A stretch of DNA of 63,715 bases from Eubacterium sp. Its GTDB lineage: Bacteria; Bacillota; Clostridia; Oscillospirales; Acutalibacteraceae. Where the stretch lies: assembly GCA_014465955.1 (NCBI GenBank), contig JACTVT010000006.1, forward strand, positions 1 through 63,715. The letters are read 5' to 3'. The notes beneath the pieces were generated by a model. That model saw only the letters and a program-made list of their open reading frames with translations, did not search any database and was not told where the DNA came from. This document shows, one piece after another, positions 52,712 through 60,047 of this stretch; the stretch's first letter is position 1, and each line of letters opens with the position of its first letter. Position numbers and translations under genes: made by a program.

Positions 52712-53623
52712 ATGTTAGGAATTGCAATTATAAACTACAAACAGCCGCAGAAAACAATTGACTGCATTAACTCAATTTTCAAAACCGTTAACGCTGATTA
52801 CAAAATCTATCTGCTTGACAATAATTCGGCAGATAATTCTGCTGAAATTCTTGAAAATGAATATAAAAACGAAAATCGTGTTGAATTTTTCAAATCAGAT
52901 ACAAACACAGGCTATGCAAACGGCAACAACCTTTGCCTTGAGAAAGCAAAAAAAGACGGCTGCGATTACATATTAATTTCAAATAATGATATTATTTTTG
53001 ATGAAAACACTGTCGATACGCTGCTTGACGAAATTCAATCAACCGACTGCCTTGCAATCGCACCTGTGCTTAAAGCACCAAACGGCACACGTATGCAGAA
53101 TATTAAAAAAAGTTCCCCTGATTTTAAAAGATATATGCTGAGCGAAACCTATCTTCGTAATTTTGACAGAAAAAGAAAATATCAGAACACGTATCTGCCG
53201 AAAAAATTTGAAGAAGTTTACTGGATATCGGGCGCAGTATTTATTGCCGATATGAAAAAGTTTGAAACTATCGGCTTCTTTGACAAAAACACTTTTCTCT
53301 ATTATGAGGAATTCATAATCTCCGAAAAAGCGGTAAAAACAGGTTATACGCTTGCAATAGAGCCTACTGTTTGCGTTTATCACTACCACGGCGCATCAAC
53401 AGGCGGCAACGCAAATCTGTTTACAAGGCTTGAAAATCTTAAATCAGAACTTTATTTCCTCAGCAATTATAAAAAATATCCGAACAGCAAATTAAGAAAA
53501 GTCAGATTTATCCGCTGTCTTGAGGTGCTTTTTACATTTACCAAAGAGCACAAACTGAAAGACGCGTTAAAATATATTAAAGAAAGTAAAAAAGTATTAA
53601 AGGTTAACAAGAATGAAAATTAA
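52712..53623 (+). CDS. GT2-family glycosyltransferase
   Basis: A 303-residue inverting transferase of the rhamnosyltransferase-like GT2 group. GT-A motifs: IAIINYKQPQKTIDCINSI, LLDNNSADNSAEIL, NTGYANGNNLCLE, YILISNNDIIFDE and the late GFFDKNTFLYYEEF. There is no ribosome binding site, so translation is probably coupled to the gene before it. It overlaps the polymerase gene by 11 bases. Confidence 0.92.
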   Translation: MLGIAIINYKQPQKTIDCINSIFKTVNADYKIYLLDNNSADNSAEILENEYKNENRVEFFKSDTNTGYANGNNLCLEKAKKDGCDYILISNNDIIFDENTVDTLLDEIQSTDCLAIAPVLKAPNGTRMQNIKKSSPDFKRYMLSETYLRNFDRKRKYQNTYLPKKFEEVYWISGAVFIADMKKFETIGFFDKNTFLYYEEFIISEKAVKTGYTLAIEPTVCVYHYHGASTGGNANLFTRLENLKSELYFLSNYKKYPNSKLRKVRFIRCLEVLFTFTKEHKLKDALKYIKESKKVLKVNKNEN

Positions 53624-54944
53624 GTACAACAAAAGCCCCATTTACAACATAATACTTTTTGTGTTTATCACCGTTGCGGGATTATTTGAAATTGTTTCTT
53701 TCCCGATATTAAGTGATGAAAATCTGCAATACGGTATCGTTTTCATTTTCTCGGTAGGACTGTTCCTCAACGCAATGATTAATACACGAATAAGAAATAT
53801 TACAAAAACATATTCAATGTATTTTTATGCATTTCTGATATATCTTGCCGTTTTTATAATCGTGCACTGCTTTTACGGTGCAATTCATTATGACGAAGGC
53901 TTAAAATCGCTTTACGCGCCGGCAAAATTCTTTGGTTTCTTCTTTTTATTTGTTCCGCTTATTTATACAATTCATATCAACAACGGCTACGAACAACTTC
54001 TAAGAAATATTGCCGTGGCAACGCTCATAATTATGGCATTTAAAACGCTTAAAGCATTTGCCTTCAACTTTGCAGGAATAAATATTTTAAATGCTATTGA
54101 CAGCGACACAAGATACAACAGACTGCGAATGGGCTTCCCTGTTTTCGGACCGCTTGTATTTATGTATTTTATTGATAAAATTCTGAATACCAAAATAAAT
54201 AAAAGAAAATATTATCTTTACCTTGCAATTATTGCCTATTTCCTGTTTTATCTGATTTATATCAATATGACAAGAATGAATATTATCGGCTATATTCTTA
54301 CACTTGCCGTTATGATTTTATTCAGAAAAAGGCCTAAAAACAAACAGATTGTTATAGTAATAGCCGTAGCATTTGCGGCAACGGTTCTGCTTACATCAAA
54401 TATATTTGAAAATTTTGTTGCCACTTTCTCCGAAACAGACGCAGAACTCGGTGTATCAACAATTGCCCGAAATAATTCAAATGAATACTTCAAACAGTTC
54501 CCGAAGCAGAACCTGTTTTTGGGTATGGGCTTTCTTTCGGTAGATACGCCTATACGTGAAGCACTGTTCTCGGGTGCCGAAGGCGTTTTCCACCTTGATG
54601 ATCTCGGAATAAAAAATATGTACTACCACTACGGCATTACAGGTATTATTCTTGCCGTGCTTGTGCTTGGCAGAATGCTTTATATTGCAATTTATATAAT
54701 CTTCTTCAGCGAAAGCAAAAATAAACTTTTAATTACAGGTATAACCGTTTTCATAACATTTACTCAGCCGTCGCTTTGTATATTTGACGGTCAGCGAATG
54801 ACATCGCTTATACTGTACTGGGCAATTTTTGAATACGAATACGCCCATAATAAAAGGATTAAACAAAAATTTGATATTAAAAACATTTTGTCAAGAAGAA
54901 GGAATATAAGTGAGCAACAGCAGCCGAAAGCAGAACTCAATTAA
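53613..54944 (+). CDS. O-antigen/polysaccharide polymerase (Wzy-like)
   Basis: A 443-residue membrane protein with about ten to twelve helices and a large outer loop (about 285-345). No sequence motif is diagnostic, but size, helix pattern and its place directly before the flippase fit Wzy, which joins flipped repeat units. It overlaps the flippase gene by 35 bases. Confidence 0.78.
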   Translation: MKIKYNKSPIYNIILFVFITVAGLFEIVSFPILSDENLQYGIVFIFSVGLFLNAMINTRIRNITKTYSMYFYAFLIYLAVFIIVHCFYGAIHYDEGLKSLYAPAKFFGFFFLFVPLIYTIHINNGYEQLLRNIAVATLIIMAFKTLKAFAFNFAGINILNAIDSDTRYNRLRMGFPVFGPLVFMYFIDKILNTKINKRKYYLYLAIIAYFLFYLIYINMTRMNIIGYILTLAVMILFRKRPKNKQIVIVIAVAFAATVLLTSNIFENFVATFSETDAELGVSTIARNNSNEYFKQFPKQNLFLGMGFLSVDTPIREALFSGAEGVFHLDDLGIKNMYYHYGITGIILAVLVLGRMLYIAIYIIFFSESKNKLLITGITVFITFTQPSLCIFDGQRMTSLILYWAIFEYEYAHNKRIKQKFDIKNILSRRRNISEQQQPKAELN

Positions 54945-56451
54945 CTTAATAACAAACCTGCTTGCCTTTGTCATAAATGCAGGAATAAACTTTTTTCTGA
55001 CGCCGTATCTGCTTGAGCAACTCGGCACGGAATCCTATGGCTTTATCGGGCTTGCAAATGATTTTGTAGGTTATGCAAACATTTTTGCAATGGCGCTCAA
55101 TACAATGAGCGGGCGTTTTATTGCCGTTTCTTATCACCGAGGTGAAAAAGAAAAAGCAAACCGCTATATGAATTCGGTGTTTATGGCAAATGTCATTTTA
55201 GGCGCAGTCGTTGCACTTGCAGGTGTATTTATTGTATGGAAACTCGAATACATAATAAATATTCCGACCTACTTAATGAGCGATGTTAAAATAACATTCG
55301 CCCTTGTGTTTGCAAACTACCTTCTTTCAATAATCATCAGCGTACTCAACTGTGCACCGTTTATAAAAAACAAAATGAATCTTGTTTATATAAGAAATAT
55401 TATTTCCTATTTAATCAAACTCATTTTCACAATCGGTCTTTTAATGCTGTTTGATATCAAAATTTATATCATCAGCCTTGTAACGCTTATCTGCACCGTT
55501 TATTTAATGGTTGCAAACGGTGTAATTTTCAGAAAATTACTGCCCGAGTTCAGGCTTTCGTCAAAAGGCTTCAGCCTTGCAATGATTAAAGAAATACTGT
55601 CAAGCGGCATATGGATGTCACTTCTGTCGCTTTCAAACCTGCTTCTGTCAGGTCTTAACTCACTGCTTACAAACAAATTCATTTCGCCTGTTGCAATGGG
55701 CTATCTGAATGTTTCAAAAACTATTCCGAACTACATAAGCCAGCTCGGTCAGCAGCTTGGCACGGTTTTTGCACCTGAATTCACAAAGCATTACGCCGAG
55801 GGCGAAATAGATACATTAATTTCCGAGGCAAAAAAAGCAATCAAAATTATGAGTTTCATAATGATTGTGCCCGTTGCAGGCTTTATCGTTTTCGGAAACG
55901 AATTTTACACACTGTGGCTTAAAGATTACACGGCAGATGAAATAAGCACCATTCAGGCACTTTCGGTAATCATCACCGTGCCGTATCTTATAAACGGCAT
56001 AATCTATCCTCTTATTCAGATTCACAATGCGCTTAACAAAATCAAACTGCCAGTTATTGCAACATTTATAATCGGCATTATAAATATTCTTATCATTCTG
56101 CCGCTCGGCTCATTCAACAAATTAACGCTTATTGCGCTAACTGTTTCAAGCTCAGTGCTTCAGTGCCTTAGAAACGCAGTATTTCAGCCGATTTACGCCG
56201 CTAAAATTCTGAAACAGAAATGGTATATTTTTGTGCTGACCGAATTAAAATATTTTCTTGTATTCGGCGGAATTTCGTTATTATTTTACGTCGGCAAAAG
56301 TTTTATAAATATATCATCGTGGCTTACATTTATCATATGGATTGCCGTTTTTGCAGTCATAGGCTACGCAGTATTATCACTTATAATATTCAGCAGAAGT
56401 GAAATAAAAGAACTGTTAAGTTCGGTAAAATCAAAATTTAAAAGGCAGTGA
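54910..56451 (+). CDS. Wzx-like polysaccharide flippase (MOP superfamily)
   Basis: A 513-residue transporter with about 14 membrane helices. It opens with SINLITNLLAFVINAGINFFLTPYLLEQLGTESYGFIGLA (residues 9-48), the standard pattern of this family. It turns undecaprenyl-linked repeat units to the outer leaflet. The start is GTG 54910 behind AAGGAAT, inside the polymerase gene. Confidence 0.92.
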   Translation: MSNSSRKQNSINLITNLLAFVINAGINFFLTPYLLEQLGTESYGFIGLANDFVGYANIFAMALNTMSGRFIAVSYHRGEKEKANRYMNSVFMANVILGAVVALAGVFIVWKLEYIINIPTYLMSDVKITFALVFANYLLSIIISVLNCAPFIKNKMNLVYIRNIISYLIKLIFTIGLLMLFDIKIYIISLVTLICTVYLMVANGVIFRKLLPEFRLSSKGFSLAMIKEILSSGIWMSLLSLSNLLLSGLNSLLTNKFISPVAMGYLNVSKTIPNYISQLGQQLGTVFAPEFTKHYAEGEIDTLISEAKKAIKIMSFIMIVPVAGFIVFGNEFYTLWLKDYTADEISTIQALSVIITVPYLINGIIYPLIQIHNALNKIKLPVIATFIIGIINILIILPLGSFNKLTLIALTVSSSVLQCLRNAVFQPIYAAKILKQKWYIFVLTELKYFLVFGGISLLFYVGKSFINISSWLTFIIWIAVFAVIGYAVLSLIIFSRSEIKELLSSVKSKFKRQ

Positions 56452-57476
56452 CGTATATGGCAAAACAAAAGCATATAGATTTAATTGATTTATTAAAGGG
56501 ATTTGCCATTCTGTCGGTAATCTGGCTGCACAGCAGTTTTTCAGCCGAAGTGTCAAAGGCAGTACTCGCACCCTTTCTGTTCAATTTAGCAGTTCCGATT
56601 TTTATGATTGTAAGCGGATTTACATATTCCTTTTCACTTTCAAAGTATGACGACAGCAAATCAGTGCTGAAATCATACTACAGTTTTAATAACCTTTACA
56701 AAAAACTAATCAGGATTCTGCCGTGCTATTTCATTATTTTTATAATTGAAATAATAACCGAACCGATAGAATTTACCGGAATGAAAAGCATAACAGATTT
56801 TTTCTATTACCTGTTTACAGGCGGATACGTTTTTCCCGGCAGTTATTATATTCCTGTTTTAATTCAGTTAATTTTGATTTTCCCTCTGCTGAAACTGCTT
56901 TATAACAAATTGAAATCGGCCGCATTTATTCCAGTTGCCGTATTTCAGTTAATATATGAAATCTTAATTTATTACACAAGCTTTCCGAAACAGTTTTCAA
57001 GACTGCTTATTATAAGATATTTAGTGCCGATACTCGGCGGAATTTTCATTTTTGACAAATATAAGGAAAAGCAGATTAAAAACAAATGGATTTACATCAT
57101 ATCAGCCATACTCGGTGCAGGATATATAATTGCAATAGGCTACTTTGATTTCACGCCTAAAGTTTTATTTACGGACTGGGCAACAACGGCAATGCCGACT
57201 GCACTGTATTTAGTGCCTGTTATACTGCTTTTACTGTTTAAGTTCGGTGAAAAAGAAGTAAAGCCGATTTTTACAATCCTCGGCAAGGCATCTTACCATA
57301 TTTTCCTTATGCAGATACTTTATTTCGGCATTGTAATACACAGAATAAATATAACAAAGCCATCTGTAAATTTCATTATTGCCGCTTTGTTTTCGGTTCC
57401 GTTGGGATTAATAATGTATTTTGCCGAAAACCAAATAACTAAAATAATAAAAAACAAACGCTCAAAAAGCGTATAA
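56448..57476 (+). CDS. Acyltransferase 3 family membrane protein (3)
   Basis: A 342-residue (or 339-residue) protein with about ten helices. The catalytic histidine region is GFAILSVIWLHSSFS; LAVPIFMIVSGFTYSFS follows. GTG 56448 overlaps the flippase stop, and ATG 56457 is the alternative start. Third acyltransferase of the operon, it lies just before the nonulosonate genes. Confidence 0.86.
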   Translation: MTYMAKQKHIDLIDLLKGFAILSVIWLHSSFSAEVSKAVLAPFLFNLAVPIFMIVSGFTYSFSLSKYDDSKSVLKSYYSFNNLYKKLIRILPCYFIIFIIEIITEPIEFTGMKSITDFFYYLFTGGYVFPGSYYIPVLIQLILIFPLLKLLYNKLKSAAFIPVAVFQLIYEILIYYTSFPKQFSRLLIIRYLVPILGGIFIFDKYKEKQIKNKWIYIISAILGAGYIIAIGYFDFTPKVLFTDWATTAMPTALYLVPVILLLLFKFGEKEVKPIFTILGKASYHIFLMQILYFGIVIHRINITKPSVNFIIAALFSVPLGLIMYFAENQITKIIKNKRSKSV

Positions 57477-57498
57477 AAATATCAAAGGAGTAATTATT

Positions 57499-58368
57499 AT
57501 GTATGAAAACAAGCCATATGTTATAGCCGAGGCAGGTTGTAACCACAAAGGTGAAATGGAAATTGCAAAGGAACTTATCAGAGTTGCCGCACAAATCTGC
57601 AATGCTGACGCAATTAAATTCCAAAAACGCTGCAATAAAGAACTTTTAACCGAGGAGCAGTATAATGCACCTCACCCGAACCCGATTAATTCTTACGGTG
57701 CAACTTACGGAGAACACAGAGAATTTCTTGAATTTACCGTAGAGCAGCACGCACAGTTAAAAAAATGGTGCGAAGAATACGGCATTACCTACTCGACTTC
57801 TGTTTGGGATTTAACATCTGCAAAAGAAATTGCAAGCCTTAAACCCGAATTTATTAAAATTCCGTCAGCCTGCAACAATCATTTTGAAATGCTTGAATGG
57901 CTCTGCGATAATTATGAGGGCGAAATTCAGTTATCTTTTGGTATGACAACACATGAAGAGGAAGAAGAAATCGTTCGGCTTTTTGAAAGAAAAGGCAGAA
58001 ACAAAGACCTTGTTCTGTTTAACTGCACAAGCGGTTACCCTGTTCCGTTTGAAGACATCTGCCTGCTTGAAATCACCAGAATGAGAGAGCAGTTCGCTGA
58101 CAGAATTAAGAAAATCGGCTTCTCGGGTCATCACCTCGGCATTGCCGCAGACGTTGCCGCTATGGCTCTCGGCGCAGAAGTTTTTGAACGCCACTATACA
58201 CTTGACAGAACATGGAAGGGCACAGACCATGCCGCTTCCCTTGAGCCTGACGGCGTAAGAAGACTTGTTCGTGATTTAAACAATGTGCACAAGGCATTAA
58301 CCTTTAAATCACAGGAAATTCTGCCGATTGAACAGGTACAGAGAGACAAATTAAAATTCAGAAAGTGA
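57499..58368 (+). CDS. NeuB-type nonulosonic acid synthase lacking the SAF domain
   Basis: A 289-residue (beta/alpha)8 enzyme that condenses phosphoenolpyruvate with a six-carbon sugar (ManNAc, ManNAc-6-P, or mannose-6-P). Motifs: YVIAEAGCNHKGEMEIAKEL, AIKFQKR, STSVWDLTSAKEI, FIKIPSACNNHFEML, LFNCTSGYPVP, GFSGHHLGIA, FERHYTLDRTWKGTDHAASLEP (residues 226-247). Usual NeuB has about 345 residues with a C-terminal antifreeze-like domain; here the protein stops at its position, without sign of a frameshift. AAGGAG precedes ATG. It is paired with the CMP-synthetase fusion eight bases on. Confidence 0.9.
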   Translation: MYENKPYVIAEAGCNHKGEMEIAKELIRVAAQICNADAIKFQKRCNKELLTEEQYNAPHPNPINSYGATYGEHREFLEFTVEQHAQLKKWCEEYGITYSTSVWDLTSAKEIASLKPEFIKIPSACNNHFEMLEWLCDNYEGEIQLSFGMTTHEEEEEIVRLFERKGRNKDLVLFNCTSGYPVPFEDICLLEITRMREQFADRIKKIGFSGHHLGIAADVAAMALGAEVFERHYTLDRTWKGTDHAASLEPDGVRRLVRDLNNVHKALTFKSQEILPIEQVQRDKLKFRK

Positions 58369-58375
58369 TATCACA

Positions 58376-59518
58376 ATGAATGCTGCATTTATTCCCGTAA
58401 GGGGCGGGAGCAAATCCATCCCCCTCAAAAACATAAAAAAAATATGCGGTATGCCGCTTGTTTACTGGACTGTAAAGGCTGCCGCAGACTGTGAGCATAT
58501 CGACATTGTTTATGTCGCCACAGACAGTGAAATCATAGAAAAAACAGTTAAAAACTTTAATCTGCCAAAGGTTATGGTAATCGGCAGAAGTGCCGAATCC
58601 GCAAGCGACACGGCATCAACCGAATTTGCTATGCTTGAATTTGCAGAAAACTATGATTTTGATAATATTACACTCATTCAGGCTACCTCTCCCCTGCTGA
58701 CGGCAGAAGACCTTAACAAAGGTTTTGAACTGTTTAATAAACAGGATACGGACAGTGTTATTTCAGCTGTAAGGCAAAAGCGTTTTAACTGGCAAATAGA
58801 TGAAAACGGCTTTGCAAACCCTACTAACTATGATGTTTTCAACAGACCGAGAAGGCAGGAATTTGACGGCTACCTCGTTGAAAACGGTGCTTTCTACATC
58901 ACGTCAAAAGCAGATTTGCTGAAAAGCCGAAACCGTGTTTCAGGCAATATCAGGGCAGTTGAAATGAGTGAGGACACCTTTTTTGAGATTGACGAACCGT
59001 CTGACTGGGTTATCATTGAAAGCCTGATGAAACGAAAAGGACTTCACAAAAACGGAATTCCCGAAATCAAAATGTTTTTAACAGACTGTGACGGCTGTCT
59101 GACCGACGCAGGAATGTACTACAGTGAATTCGGCGATGAACTGAAAAAATTCAACACAAAAGACGGAATGGCATTCGGACTTATGAGAAAAAAAGGCATT
59201 CTGACAGGCATAGTTACAAGCGAAAGCGTTGAACTGAACAAGCGCAGAGCCGAAAAACTTAAACTTGACATTCTTGAAGCAGGCACAAAAAATAAAGTGC
59301 AGGCAATCACCGCACTTTCTCAGAATTACAATATACCGCTCGAAAACATCTGCTATATCGGCGACGATATAAACGACACCGATGTTTTTGACATCGTAGG
59401 CTTTTCAGCCTGCCCTGCCGATGCTGCGGCACTTGCCAAATCAAAGGCATCATATATCACGTCTGCAAAAGGCGGCGAAGGCGTTATCCGCGAGGTTTTT
59501 GAATTAATTTTCGGTTAA
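58376..59518 (+). CDS. CMP-nonulosonate synthetase fused to HAD phosphatase
   Basis: A 380-residue fusion. Residues 1-220 are a NeuA/KdsB-type cytidylyltransferase (IPVRGGSKSIPLKNIKKICG, IQATSPLLTAEDL, YLVENGAFYITSK, FEIDEPSDW). Residues 225-380 are a C0-type HAD phosphatase like KdsC or Kdn-9-P phosphatase: nucleophile in LTDCDGCLTDAGMYYS, T/S in TGIVTSESVE, K in KNKVQAI, metal site in YIGDDINDTDVF. The same layout occurs in vertebrate CMAS. With the synthase before it, the phosphatase could free the 9-phosphate and the other half make the CMP sugar. It ends the operon. Confidence 0.92.
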   Translation: MNAAFIPVRGGSKSIPLKNIKKICGMPLVYWTVKAAADCEHIDIVYVATDSEIIEKTVKNFNLPKVMVIGRSAESASDTASTEFAMLEFAENYDFDNITLIQATSPLLTAEDLNKGFELFNKQDTDSVISAVRQKRFNWQIDENGFANPTNYDVFNRPRRQEFDGYLVENGAFYITSKADLLKSRNRVSGNIRAVEMSEDTFFEIDEPSDWVIIESLMKRKGLHKNGIPEIKMFLTDCDGCLTDAGMYYSEFGDELKKFNTKDGMAFGLMRKKGILTGIVTSESVELNKRRAEKLKLDILEAGTKNKVQAITALSQNYNIPLENICYIGDDINDTDVFDIVGFSACPADAAALAKSKASYITSAKGGEGVIREVFELIFG

Positions 59519-59540
59519 TTTTTAAATAATACATAACATA

Positions 59541-59565
59541 AGGGCAGTGAAAAATCCACTGCCCT
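59541..59565 (+). terminator. Hairpin at the end of the polysaccharide operon
   Basis: AGGGCAGTG (59541-59549) pairs with CACTGCCCT (59557-59565), 23 bases after the stop. No U tract follows, so it may protect the mRNA end rather than terminate. The GTG start of the next ORF lies inside it. Confidence 0.5.
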
Positions 59566-59855
59566 CAACTATTGATAAAGCAATCATAATCGAACTAATT
59601 ATAATTAAATTAATAGGACCGTTATTTATAATAACAGGCGTAGGATTATTGATTTTTTCACCGATAGGCAAATTAATTTCTTTATTTATTATTCTGTTTG
59701 GTGTCTATTTTATTTTTCAGGGTAAAGTAATTGCTAATAATGAAATAAATATACCTGTTGATGAAAATCATCATCAATGTCAAAATTACAGTCACGTGCA
59801 AAGAAAAGAGATAAACAGATGTTTAAAATGCGGTGAACTTATTGAGGATTTATAA
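59547..59855 (+). CDS. Small membrane protein with C-terminal zinc-ribbon-like cysteines
   Basis: A 102-residue frame from GTG 59547. Two hydrophobic helices (about 15-35 and 40-60) precede a short cytoplasmic end with C, H residues and CLKCGE. The start is doubtful: GTG lies in a hairpin arm, and a later codon would shorten the N-terminus without touching the helices. No family recognised. It may be expressed by read-through of the polysaccharide operon. Confidence 0.5.
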   Translation: MKNPLPSTIDKAIIIELIIIKLIGPLFIITGVGLLIFSPIGKLISLFIILFGVYFIFQGKVIANNEINIPVDENHHQCQNYSHVQRKEINRCLKCGELIEDL

Positions 59856-59861
59856 CAGTGT

Positions 59862-60005
59862 AGTATTAACGGGCAGGCGCAGAAACCTGCCCCTACAGAA
59901 CTGCGATAGGGTTTGGGATTTCGGGTGGATGTGGTCATCGACCCCTACAGAGTAACAATAACGTTTTGGTGATTTCGTAGGGTGCGGCGTCCTCGACGCA
60001 CCGTT
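59862..60005. repeat. Dispersed intergenic repeat, copy near 59862
   Basis: ACGGGCAGGCGCAGAAACC with TGCCCCTACAG, then GGTCATCGACCCCTACAG and CGTAGGGTGCGGCGTCCT with GACGCACCGTT. The same modules occur at 62880-62960. Confidence 0.6.
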
Positions 60006-60007
60006 AT

Positions 60008-60040
60008 AAAAAGGCACTCGGGATTTCCGAGTGCCTTTTT
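60008..60040. terminator. Bidirectional terminator between the polysaccharide region and secA
   Basis: AAAAAGGCACTCGG (60008-60021), GATTT, CCGAGTGCCTTTTT (60027-60040). Runs of A and T on both sides suit termination from both strands. Confidence 0.85.
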
Positions 60041-60047
60041 TATGCCG

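Noticed and set aside
45096..57476. The three acyltransferase genes as recent duplicates
   Set aside because: They share only the family pattern; by eye the proteins differ greatly, so old divergence or separate acquisition is more likely.
40833..59518. A known sialyltransferase in the polysaccharide operon
   Set aside because: The transferases visible are GT4, GT2 and DUF6625-like; none shows motifs I could tie to bacterial sialyltransferase families, so the enzyme using the CMP sugar stays unassigned.
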